A DNA stretch of 64,000 nucleotides from Lingula anatina. Its lineage: Eukaryota > Brachiopoda > Lingulata > Lingulida > Lingulidae. The position numbers and the translations under genes were made by a program. Positions 24,901 through 33,392 of the stretch are shown piece by piece (within the stretch, counting starts at the first letter, position 1; each line of letters opens with the position of its first letter). The stretch covers positions 191,758 to 255,757 of the forward strand of contig NW_019775447.1 of the NCBI RefSeq assembly GCF_001039355.2, given 5' to 3'. The notes below the pieces were generated by a model. It was not told the DNA's origin. It was given only the letters and a program-made list of their open reading frames with translations, and did not search any database.

Positions 24901-27900
24901 CAACAACATTAACATTATTATTATTGTTGTTGTTGTTATTATTATAATTTGCCTCAATGAAAAACAGATGTACTAATGGTTCCATGATAGGTTTTTTTAT
25001 GAGTCAATCAGCGTTGCACTTCAAGGAGTTGCTGTTTTGTGGACAAGTCATCCAAATTAATTCGCGTAAGAAAGTAAACTATATAGCTAGTCATTGACCG
25101 CCGTTTATGAAGGCACGCAAACAAAGATTATAACACGCAACAAAGCGTTGACTTATACTTTGATGAAGATTGCCAGTAATGTGGGATTCACCTCAGTCAA
25201 TGACCATGATTGATGTTGATGTGTTCACTGATTTGACCGACTGTCCAGGAAATTATTAGCCCAAAGGACAGTAATTACTACAGTGGCCGATGCATAATTG
25301 ATATATAGTTAAGAAACTGTCATAGTTATCGAGTGATGAACATCGCTGATAAAATTCTTCACTGAATTAACTTTAAAAACTTTAATTTGCATGTGCGCGC
25401 GTCTCATAACGCAGGGTCTGTAAAATAATCAAATTATGAAAATCAATGAATAAAAAGTTTTCACAAAAAAAAAAAAAAAAAAATCTTGAAGATTTTTGGC
25501 TCTATGAAAAAAGGGTGCTCTATGAAAAAAGGGTGTAGAAGGGACGACAGGTTAACGTCCCCTCTGATATGAGGTCAAGATAATCCAGCTATGTGGTGGG
25601 TAATTATTTCAAACTATCATGAATGACTCGTGCTCGTTAGCCCTTGCCTCCTCATCCTAGGCCCCATTCAGAATAACGGACGAACTAGTCCGAGGGTCAA
25701 ATATGGCCGAGCCACTTGAATACTTCTCCGCGGGATATCTATTCAACGTCTACTAGCGGATTAGACGACAAGCTTTTGGGTCGCCATATTTGATCCTCGG
25801 ACTAGTTAGTCCCCTGTTCTGAATGGCCTCCTAAACGTGTTAAGGTAGACCTCTAGCCCACGGTCACGCTGACTGGTGTTGTGTTTGTAAATTCTATGAC
25901 AGATTACTACAAATATGGGAAGCAGAACACCGGGGTTCCTGTTGGCTGCTGGTTAAGAAAATTAAGAAAGCCTGAAAATGTTCAATGCCCTGTCTAAGAT
26001 TAAAAAATAAAGAAAGCAATATTTATGTTCTCGAGTATTAACTATTGACTGTTATATACAGTACTTGCATTTCCAGTTTAAAATAAAAGGGGTTTATCAT
26101 TTTTCAATGCAGATACGAACAGACATAAACTACCTCTTTCGTGTTGCTTCAAAAAATAAACGGCTAATGGTATTTTATATTACACTCCTTTTTGAAATGA
26201 GTTTTACTTAGCCTTCTATTAGTGGATTCCTGTTCTGTGCTGCTTGCTTAATACGAGTGCATATGAACACGTGTAGAAAAGGAAACTCACGACTAAAATT
26301 CTATATTTTGTTTTTAGATAATACACAGGGAGGACGAGAGAGGAGGGGAGAGACTGTGTTACTCGTAACTGGTATGCATTTACCTTTGACACAAATGTCC
26401 ATTTAATCTATGTTTTATACGAATGTTCATTTAATTTATATTCTATACGAATTAATTCATACTTAAAAGAGAATGAGCAAATATTTGCTGAAGTCCGCTG
26501 TGCGGACAAAATTTCCATGGAAATAAATATACGTGGGTCACTCTAAGTAAAAGAGTGACAGAGAGTGACAGAAAAGAATGTGTGTTAGTGTGTGCGTGTG
26601 CGCTCGAGAGAAAATGTTGCAGTGTGGAGTGCACTACTTTACAAATGGACCCGACGATACAATGGCATTTTTGTTTATAACTTCGATCGTTAACTGACTT
26701 TTCAATTCTTTACATTTATAAGCTGTTACTAAGACTTGAATTAAATAGTATTTAGGTCCAGTTAGGTTCTCTCTTGTTTTCTGTCCTATCAATCGATTAT
26801 AATGATTAACGTATTAATCAATACTATCGTTCACTCTCTCCGCACGTTGTTGTAATAAGTCACCACACCAAACAAGGGGCGTGTTCTTCAAAAAGATTGA
26901 CAATCGTGATAAGACCATCCACTCTTATTTGTAAGCCCTTTAATAATCGCACCCCGGAAGACATATCAATGAAGCAGTAGAAATATAACCAAACTTTTGT
27001 CCCTTACGGTCAAAGGAACCATCATGATTGAAGTAATTATTAGCACGTTAGATAAGTGGTGCAACGATGGAGTAAAGATATCCGCCACAGTTCACGGCTA
27101 ACAAGACGTCCCCACATATCAGTGAAAGACTTATCATTGTATAGCATCTACTATAAGTGGACATCGTGTCATAATTAAGAGAGGGAGATCACCATGACGG
27201 AATAGGAAACACTTTGTGAAGTATGCTAGATAGTTCTACGTCATCGTTATCATCTGTTGTAGTCGTCTAAAGTATAAGTCAACTGTTGTGTCAAGTTAGT
27301 GAAGTACATAGCGTCTCTGTGTTCTTACTTCGGGGTAATGAAAGTCTTAATTTCGTCATTGTGCCCCTCATGATATGTTTAATCTAGGATAGGAGATAAA
27401 ATCTATATTCTGGGCCCTACGTTTAATGATCCAGGTAGAATAGTGAACATCCTTCAGCAAAGACATCAAAAACATGAATTAGTTCATTTCTCAGTCTGAT
27501 GAAGATTTAGTAGCTATACAGTCAATGTTTTCACCGGCGATTAAGGTTTTTAGACAGGACATCTAAAAATTGCTCTTCACAAACTGAAATTTGGTGGTTC
27601 ACCACTAAGGGCTAACCACAAACCTCAATTACATCAGCCAAAGTTCAAGAATCCTTCCATAATAACCGTCTGTTGTGTCGCGCACAGATAAAACGAAACT
27701 AATCGAACAGAAAAGCGATGATATATGCCGCAAACGACCCAAACCAAGCTATTTTTAAAACTTGATATTCTCAATTCAAACATGGAAATTCCAGCTACAT
27801 CACTTAAAGTTAAAAATATTTTCTATTGACAATATGTCAGTGTATTAGTGTGGTAAGTGTCGTTTATACACCCTGTAACTACACATATATGTTTCAGAAA

Positions 27901-29365
27901 AGACAGGGAGGCGCTTGTTGCCGGGTTTTATCACATCTTTATCAACCATTCGCTTCCTATAAACATACATTGTGTTTATACACATACATACATACACCCT
28001 ATTTCTCCCAGCGCCTTCTTAGGAAACCTGTATTTATGAAACTTTTCACAGCTGGATAAAAAGTTCTTCATTGCGTTATTGTAACAGACATAAGCCTAGG
28101 TTTGAAAAAACTCTGAACATTTATCATGTTACCCAACACCTATGCGGCCGGGGGACGGGGACGGCCTTAGAACTGAATTAAAAAACGCGGAATTCCGCGG
28201 AAAAAAGTTATCACTGTTGTAAGCATTGTCCATTGTTGCTGTCGCAAGAAGCGCACTGTATGAAAACAGAACGGTTAAATAAAGCACCAGAAACCAGCTA
28301 GTTCTTATGTTTCATAGACATAATAATGTTTATCTAACTGTTTACGGTAATCACTCTGCTGATTACATCTTGTATTTGTATTTAATCATGCCCAGATGTA
28401 GGGCGATTGTCATTAAACTTCTGTATCTGTATCATATGCGTTTTACTCTAATTTTTTCAAACAAGAGTGAATAACCACATTTTAAAGTGACAGGGTGTAG
28501 TTTGTCTCGTCTCGTGAGCTCATCACCCCGACTCCAAAGCTCAGAACAAATTCACGGTATCTCATCTTACGTTGTAAAATTACTTGAACTTCCTAAGTTG
28601 GAGGGGTAGGGGTGAGGACGTGCTCCCTGTACCCCCCCCCCCCCCCCCCCCCACTGTACTGAGGCTGTACTGGGAGCCTGCATTGTTCGCAGGCAACAAA
28701 GGGCGTCCATTCACAGCACCCAGTCGACTGATTCCTATCTCCCACTCACCACCTGATAACGTGGCCTCACCAGTACATCAACGCCAGCATTGTTCCGCCC
28801 AGCATATGAACGCTGAAGGATTTCACCTAGCGTTGTACTCACTGGAGTAAAGTCTGTGCAGCTCGAGATGTGCTTTTGTAGCATCCATGGTGAAGAATTT
28901 TAAAACGCGTGCCCCCCCCCCCCCCCACACACACACACGCGCGCGGTGTGTGAAGAAGCGAAAACTCAATTTTTTAATGTGAAGCTACTTCCGCGTACAT
29001 CCTTTAAGGCTTGCGGTGTCAAAATATACAAATTATAGTCCCAGTAATTAATTCTATTGTTAATGCAGTTTTAGTACCTAGTTATAGAAGGCATTGTTTG
29101 GTCATAGCCCGTGTAAAATATCAAGTACTGTCTCTTCAAGACGAAGATATAAATCATTGGCTTTAATTTTTTTAAATCCATGACTGGATTTGAAAAGCAA
29201 AAAAAAAAAAAAAAAAGTTTTTACAATAATTATACTAAGCTAAAATAATTGCGCCTCGATATTTTAACTGTCTATTTATTTGTTGACGTTATTCATCTTA
29301 TTCCGTTCATTTTACCCGTGATACCGTTAAGTTTACAGAACATTTTATATGGAATTTAGACAATA

Positions 29366-29420
<55 letters not shown>

Positions 29421-30026
29421 TTATCGTTTTAGCTTAGCTTAGACCGCTTACCCAACTGCGTAAGTAAGACACTGATATTGTTCTAAAAAGGGTGTTTTAC
29501 AACCTGAATATAGTTGACAGACATGACCTGCCTGCTGTCTCCCCTGACAGGTGACCACAGTGTCAACGCTGTCATATTCCACCTCGTTTGCTTACTTAAA
29601 CCACCGAAATAAAATCTTTACTACCTATTAGACCTTCTGTGGAACGCAACTAACTATATAGGACAGGGGATTCAGAATTTCTGAAGACCGATTTAAGACT
29701 GCAACTACTACTATATCTGTCAGACTGCTGTGTGATAACATCCCGGTCACCTCAATCGTCAACAACAACGTCAATATCGCGCAACTGAACGGGGGTTAAA
29801 CAACGAAATTTGGAATATAAAGCTTGGCAAGAGTTTGGGTAGATGATCACTTCTATAATGCGTATTCAAACACAATCAAAGTCAAGTCAAAAATGTACTG
29901 AAAGAATACGTACCAATTTCCGTAACTCGTCCTTCTTCTGTCATAATACGTGGCCTCGGCACAGCGCAGTAATAAGACTCCCGCTAGCATCAGTAGTAGG
30001 ACCCCGAGGCCGGCGTCCCACCTCAT
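3552..30026 (-). CDS. Giant multi-domain TIMP: signal peptide plus nine tandem TIMP N-terminal modules with repeat linkers
   Basis: The signal exon (30026-29914) is followed by nine repeats of a four-exon module, called A, B, C and D here. A carries HGCVC and the third cysteine; B carries IKAKVMKS; C carries NRSSFVC; D carries GNMCEYGGQW and SRGTC, then a linker. Junction phases are 2 into A, 1 into B, 0 into C, 1 into D and 2 out of D, so modules chain without limit. Every exon length fits: A 83, B 110 and C 106 nt in all nine, with D variable. The total is 6699 nt, or 2232 residues. Each module has the six cysteines of a TIMP netrin-like inhibitory domain at matching spacing, about 129 residues from first to last. 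The vertebrate C-terminal TIMP domain is absent. Introns from D to the next A are only about 280-340 bp (591 where a MITE sits), and I see no internal signal peptide or promoter. The product should be secreted. Separate transcripts from parts of the array cannot be excluded without RNA. Confidence 0.82.
4672..5057. mobile_element. hAT-type non-autonomous element
   Basis: The ends are inverted: CAGGGCCGTAGCCT on the left and its mirror (AGGCTACGGCCCTG) on the right, each followed by G-rich or C-rich runs. The left 200 bases match the end of the hAT element at 37254, including TGCATTCTGGTGCATTTTAA. There is no transposase. A single N at 4963 and long homopolymers suggest that the interior is poorly resolved. 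I did not find a clear 8-bp target duplication. Confidence 0.75.
6037..7660 (-). CDS. TIMP module 8 with 4-repeat linker
   Basis: Exons are 7660-7578, 7260-7151, 6851-6746 and 6445-6037. Exon B ends HIEHIFK rather than HIQHIFK. The intron next to B closely matches that of module 4, including the stretch around GTAAGAGTATCCAGG, so modules 4 and 8 look like one duplication pair. The linker has four repeats, two of the KKETKL form, and ends in SGDIR before a GTGCGT donor. Confidence 0.85.
7779..8044. mobile_element. MITE, family 2, in the intron between TIMP modules 7 and 8
   Basis: About 266 bp with inverted ends (GGCCATTCAGAAT and its mirror) and an inner inverted pair (GACCGCTTAATCCTGTAATG). 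Relatives are at 33862-34092 and 46505-47044, which share the core GGAGGCGTGTGAGAG. It is non-coding and lengthens this intron from about 320 to 591 bp. Confidence 0.8.
8252..9889 (-). CDS. TIMP module 7 with 3-repeat linker
   Basis: Exons are 9889-9807, 9505-9396, 9065-8960 and 8597-8252. All six cysteines are present. The three linker repeats are well diverged from one another (KNETKLELPMK, KNEIKLEPAKK, KNETKVTSSK) and end in NKTLGEKG. The following intron, towards module 8, is 591 bp because a 266-bp MITE is inserted in it. Confidence 0.85.
10198..11904 (-). CDS. TIMP module 6 with 7-repeat linker and a GC donor
   Basis: Exons are 11904-11822, 11521-11412, 11218-11113 and 10795-10198. The linker is the longest, with seven 21-residue repeats. 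Exon B is followed by GCAAGT where the other modules have GT donors, so this intron would be of the GC-AG class. The reading frame through the junction is kept (TTTAAG then donor). The module ends in ETLGEKG. Confidence 0.82.
12240..13770 (-). CDS. TIMP module 5 with 4-repeat linker
   Basis: Exons are 13770-13688, 13393-13284, 13092-12987 and 12648-12240. Exon A reads RRPDIRKSFDCLENNHF and exon C reads NYVTTNRSSFVC with GEEFLLKG. The six cysteines are kept. Four linker repeats follow, the third with the TTHET variant also seen in module 6, and the exon ends in LGEKG. The intron between C and D is almost the same as in module 3, so the two modules share a recent history. Confidence 0.85.
14058..15845 (-). 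CDS. TIMP module 4 with 6-repeat linker
   Basis: Exons are 15845-15763, 15444-15335, 15041-14936 and 14592-14058. The linker begins with four virtually identical 63-bp repeats (ELKPKNERKL, then ASPKKAPSLAS), followed by a fifth with EPP in place of ASP and a sixth of the KNET type, ending in LGDIR. In the first five repeats NER replaces NET, which removes the N-glycosylation sequon. Exon B ends at a GTAGGT donor. Confidence 0.85.
16184..17705 (-). CDS. TIMP module 3 with 3-repeat linker
   Basis: Exons are 17705-17623, 17318-17209, 16973-16868 and 16529-16184. This is one of the most substituted modules (RTDTREFFDC, ESHDV, DVFGSL, NHVMANR, CDSYL, LRFGNMC), yet all six cysteines remain. The first two linker repeats are of the ELKPKNERKL type. 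They are essentially identical to those of module 4, although the folded parts differ, which points to local sequence exchange. Confidence 0.85.
18019..19689 (-). CDS. TIMP module 2 with 5-repeat linker
   Basis: Exons are 19689-19607, 19312-19203, 19011-18906 and 18490-18019. The cysteine framework is intact. Exon B has KSPESRDV where other modules have KSAESRDV. Exon D starts its linker with GGHFKSKNET. Five 21-residue repeats follow, ending in LQDIR before a GTACGT donor. The intron from C to D carries an AAT/AAAT microsatellite at 18619-18716. Confidence 0.85.
18619..18716. repeat. AAT/AAAT microsatellite in module 2 intron
   Basis: Runs of AAT and AAAT, interrupted by poly-A and CAATAAT, three times over. 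It lies in the intron between exons C and D. Confidence 0.9.
19717..19798. repeat. (CAGA)n microsatellite, longest of eight
   Basis: An interrupted CAGA repeat. Shorter versions occur at the same relative place in each D-to-A intron (near 5770, 7695, 9910, 11940, 13800, 15880 and 17730). On the coding strand it reads TCTG, about 25 bases upstream of the A exon acceptor. It may therefore act as an extended pyrimidine-rich tract and is part of the ancestral duplicated unit. Confidence 0.9.
19967..24460 (-). CDS. TIMP module 1 (N-terminal) with 4-repeat linker
   Basis: Exons are 24460-24378, 23802-23693, 23384-23279 and 20375-19967. All six cysteines are present. Exon B reads VIKPSVSYRPAAKYSVH, a Lys variant where most modules have Gln. 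The intron between C and D is 2.9 kb, far longer than in other modules. It holds a 90-bp hAT-type MITE, a dispersed repeat, a CT microsatellite and a TIR element. The linker has four 21-residue repeats and exits through GYIR. Confidence 0.85.
20608..20697. mobile_element. 90-bp hAT-type MITE
   Basis: The left end CAGGGGGCGGATCCTGG and the mirrored right end (CAGTGGCGGATTTAGAGG) form imperfect terminal inverted repeats of the CAGTGGCGGAT type found on hAT elements. It lies in the long C-D intron of TIMP module 1. Confidence 0.6.
20725..21085. repeat. Dispersed 360-bp repeat, copy 1
   Basis: Nearly the same as 27528-27890, with shared runs such as AATTTGGTGGTT, AACCGTCTGTTGTGTC and GATGATATATGCCGCAAA, in the same orientation. 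I see no coding capacity and no obvious terminal repeats. The class is unknown; a SINE or the end of a longer element is possible. Confidence 0.8.
21086..22916. other. Rest of the module 1 C-D intron
   Basis: T-rich stretches (around 21770-21950) and a (CT)n tract near 22290-22315. No exon candidates with flanking splice sites were found, and no RNA gene was recognised. Confidence 0.6.
22917..23187. mobile_element. TIR MITE with GGGGCTAGTTG ends
   Basis: About 270 bp. The left end GGGGAGAGCGGGGCTAGTTG is mirrored at the right (CAACTAGCCCCGGTCTCCCC), and the next inner bases pair too. It contains a CCCCACCCCA run. It is non-coding and inserted just upstream of exon C of TIMP module 1. Confidence 0.8.
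25660..25828. mobile_element. MITE, family 1
   Basis: The same family as 1162-1332. Inverted ends contain CCCATTCAGAAT and ACTAGTTAGTCCC, and the internal sequence GGATTAGACGACAAGC is shared with the first copy. It sits in the first intron of the multi-TIMP gene. Confidence 0.85.
27528..27890. repeat. Dispersed 360-bp repeat, copy 2
   Basis: The second copy of the repeat at 20725-21085, same orientation, with scattered substitutions. Similarity fades just after ACACATATAT at the right side. Confidence 0.8.
29368..29421. repeat. (TTA)n microsatellite
   Basis: About 17 TTA units in the first intron of the multi-TIMP gene. Confidence 0.95.
29914..30026 (-). CDS. Signal-peptide exon of the multi-TIMP gene
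   Basis: The ATG at 30026 starts a 37-codon exon. A hydrophobic core (GVLLLMLAGVLLL) ends in RCAEA, a good signal-peptidase site, followed by TYYDRRRTSYGN. The exon ends in phase 2 at a GTACGT donor. That is exactly the phase needed by the first A exon at 24460, across a 5.45-kb intron; the junction codon reads W. An in-frame TAG lies four codons upstream of the ATG, which supports this start. The assignment to the TIMP array is an inference from strand, phase and the absence of a competing downstream gene. Confidence 0.72.
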
Positions 30027-30200
30027 GGCTGCAGGCTCCTACCTCTCCACAGTGCTAAGACAGGACGGTTCCTCCATGCCGCGTGCTCTCCCAGACCCTC
30101 TTCCAGAGTGTATGTGAGGGAACAGAGAACACAGGGTGCGTGCTTGAATTACTACCACCTCTGTTAATGTGTTCATGCATGCGTGAGAGACGCTGAGGGT

Positions 30201-30440
30201 GTCCCCAGTGAGGCTACAGAAGGTAGGTGTCATGACTGAGGACTCTGTGATGTCCCCAGTGAGGCTACAGAAGGTAGGTGTCGTGACTGAGGACTCTGTG
30301 ATGTCCCCAGTGAGGCTACAGAAGGTAGGTGTCGTGACTGAGGACTCTGTGATGTCCCCAGTGAGGCTACAGAAGGTAGGTGTCGTGACTGAGGACTCTG
30401 TGATGTCCGCAGTTAGGCTACAGAAGGTAGGTGTCGTAAC
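30201..30440. repeat. 51-bp tandem repeat upstream of the multi-TIMP start
   Basis: Five head-to-tail copies of a 51-bp unit starting GTCCCCAGTGAGGCTACAGA; the last is partial and diverged. It lies 175-415 bases upstream of the multi-TIMP ATG, in its promoter or 5' UTR region. Because 51 is divisible by three, long open frames run through it on both strands. I treat these as by-products of the repeat. Confidence 0.95.
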
Positions 30441-33097
30441 TCGTGGCTCTTTGATCAACTCCGTGCAGAGCCTCGCTGCACGCTGAACATTGAAGGTACA
30501 GTCGACAGAGTAGCACATCGCCATTTTTATGCTCTTGTTCAATAACATGTTTGTGTTTGGAGTCATGTGTTTCACGTCGACCAGAGGTAGTAACCGTAAA
30601 CAAAGATATTGCTTTCCGGTATTGGTTCGTTGTCAGTCACTGTAATACACGCATCTCATGAACCCAGAAACTTATTTAAAGAAACCACGATAGTCTGCTG
30701 GGGGAAAAAAAGAGATGCGCTGAAACATGATGTAAGAGGACGCGAATTACGGGATTTGGCTTTTCGATAACCGTGGTACAATGTCAGGAAGCACATTGTA
30801 ACAAATTATTTTACATTTATTTATATTTGAACAGAGATTCAGGAAATTAAAAAAAGACATTAAGAGATTTAATTCAGATTTAAATAAAGCATGTACACTT
30901 AATGGATTAAATACACACTATCAAAGCATTAAATCACTTAATTAAAACATGTCCACTTAAGACGTAATTAGCCTGGGATGTCAATTAGGAGCTAACAATG
31001 CACCTTGACACCCAGGTGCAAGGACTAGGTAAGGTTTTAATTAAAATTCCGTTATCCAGGTATACTGATGAACATGCCGCCTACAGGGACATCACATGTA
31101 CAGGTGAAAGTCACGTGGTATAGTTAAAGTGCCGCCAGCATAGCATCATATCTAACGCTGGTGTAACAAAACCGAGGGTCCGTTGAACAGAAAGTCTGCC
31201 CTCCATATAGTTATTATGGTTAGGATTAGTCTGACCTAAGTAGGTCAAAATCTAGGGCAAGGATCACCTGTACAAATGAATGGGTAGCGGCCTCTTTGTC
31301 ATAGGTACTCTCTGTCACGTTACACCGGCGCATGTTTCTATTTAACATCTATTGCTATTCTTATAAAATTGTATTATTAAAGCGTGTTTATGCTGATCTT
31401 CTTGAAAGAATTTAGATTGGATAAGGTGTACTGTATGTGGAGTGAACTATTTATAGAGTTGGTTTGCCTTTTTTTCATGATACTATGTGAGACGATTTCA
31501 CACTGCCCTTGAGACTAAAAATGAATTTAGACAAAAAAGTGACCCCCCTTAGTAAAGAACTATTGTACCAACGTTTAGTTGATAGTTTTAGAGCGCAATT
31601 TATTCTATTTAAACATGCCAACACCACAGAAATATAAGGAATACATTAATAAATTCATACTGACGTCGCAAAAATTGGCCTCAGAAATAGGGAAGTACTC
31701 AGACACTAATATACAATTAAAAACATGTAGCTATGTAATTATAAAGACACTGAAGACAAATTTTACGTAAATGGATGACAAACCTTCGTATGGGATACAT
31801 ATATATTATACAATAAATACTTGTCAACAACTTATAGAAATAAAATATATTCTATTTGACCACAAAAACGACAGTTACAGCAAATTATTTTGAAATCTGT
31901 GCCTGCCATCGGACCACGTGACGTCCACACTTATCAAATTGTTATCATTGAACAATGTCTCGCAATAAAATAATTTAGGAAAATTCTTTAAGTGTACAGT
32001 TAAACTAAATGAATGTCATTTTGACTTATTATTATTATTGTTTTTGTTAAGTTTTTTTAAACAATTTTGTTTCACATTGTATATCATTCTGATGAGCCAT
32101 TAAAAATTGAAAAAATAAATCAATTTTTGTTAAATAAATTACTCGTGTGCCAAGTCGTCAGAACATTTCAAGACTTGTTTATCATTGTAACTTTTTTCAA
32201 ATATATTCTTTCATGAATGGCGATCCAGTTTAAGTCTTTTAATACATATAGTTTCAAAGAGGGACGGTTTGTGCCTCCGTTTCTCATCTATCTTAAATTT
32301 ATCTTTATTTCTTGTTTCTACTAGGGAAGTTTTATAATGGATGAGGGTGACATATTTCATCTATTCCCCATCTTATCCATTACATCCCACCTAAGGGAAA
32401 ATTACACAGAAATGGGTGGCGTCAATACGTCCCTCGTACACAGCGCTGTGCTTATAGTGACATCTATACGCAGAGTTATAAACTAATTTCCCAAACACAA
32501 TGCTTCTCTGAAAATATCAACAAACACAATGTTATTTCGTTACAAAATGTAAACTTATAAATCGAACATAAAGACCCGTTGCGTGTGTGTGCATAAAGTA
32601 CATTAATAAATAATAAATACAACAAACAATCAAAGAAACAAAAACTGCTCGAAGTTTTCCGGGAGTTACAGTATGTTTCATTTATATTGATTTCATCTGC
32701 AACTAGTTTTAGTTTTTTTAAAATTAAAATGATGAATATTTCAAACCACCAGAAAGTTTTTTTTTTTTTTTTTTTTTTGAAGTGCGTCTAAGAAATTAAT
32801 ACTCATAGTAGATAAGCTACAGGTTTTCTGCAAAAATTCTAAGCCACTGTCAGCCACAGCCTGGTTATCAATTATAATGAATTCAAAACGGACGTGGATG
32901 CCGGCCAAAAATAATAAGGCTGGGCTCCATACCTAGATCGATCTAACAGCATCGATCCATCTCCAAGGGGTTTCTCGATCCTTGATTTTCATGATTGCCA
33001 CAACGCTGTCAGATGTATCTACCCGACCTTTTTCTTTTTTTTTTCTCCCACTGTCTTTCTCACTGTAGGCTATTTATTTAGTGAACAAGCGTTTGGT
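30441..33097. other. Intergenic region upstream of the multi-TIMP gene
   Basis: AT-rich, with a poly-T run at about 32757-32778. Open frames are short and lack recognisable features. It holds the presumed promoter of the minus-strand TIMP gene, but I could not identify a TATA box. No RNA gene was recognised. Confidence 0.55.
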
Positions 33098-33277
33098 CTC
33101 ATTCACAAGAGGTGACTAACAGATCCGCGGGTCAGATATGGTCGACCCACTTGAATGCTTGTTGCGTAATCCTTGCAAGAAATCTACTGTCTCTAATTCT
33201 GAATTAAGCGGCAAGCTCTTTCCTTTAGTGGGTCGCCATATTTGATCTGCGGATCAGTTAGTCCTCTGTTCTGAATA
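33098..33277. mobile_element. MITE, family 1, diverged
   Basis: Inverted ends (CATTCACAAGAGGTGACTAA and its mirror ending TCTGAATACG) and the inner arm GGTCGCCATATTTGATC ally it to the copies at 1162 and 25660. It lies about 115 bases upstream of the small cysteine-rich peptide gene, possibly inside its promoter. Confidence 0.7.
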
Positions 33278-33392
33278 CGCTACTTTACTCTCAGGGTGGG
33301 CTCCCGCAGCTTTGAAATAAATAATAACACAGTTACTAGTAGACACCACTAATAGTGACGTGGAGACCGTGATTGGACAGACGCCGAGCAGG

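Larger units (their letters stand above)
24461..29913 (-). other. First intron of the multi-TIMP gene (5.45 kb)
   Basis: It starts with the GTACGT donor at 29913 and ends with a TTTCCAG acceptor. It contains a MITE (25660-25828), a dispersed repeat (27528-27890), poly-C runs near 24634, 28630 and 28915, poly-A runs and a TTA microsatellite. No additional coding exon was found. A missed small exon cannot be ruled out. Confidence 0.6.

Noticed and set aside
28584-28850. 88-codon frame with a proline run
   Set aside because: It is driven by a poly-C tract inside an intron of the TIMP gene on the other strand, without a recognisable domain.
3552-30026. Nine separate TIMP genes in tandem
   Set aside because: Only one signal-peptide exon and one stop exon were found. 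D-to-A introns are about 300 bp, and D exon donors match A exon phases exactly. Retained as the main alternative to be tested by RNA.
30199-30486. Plus-strand repeat protein across the 51-bp array
   Set aside because: The unit length is a multiple of three, so both strands stay open by default. There are no signal, domain or splice features.
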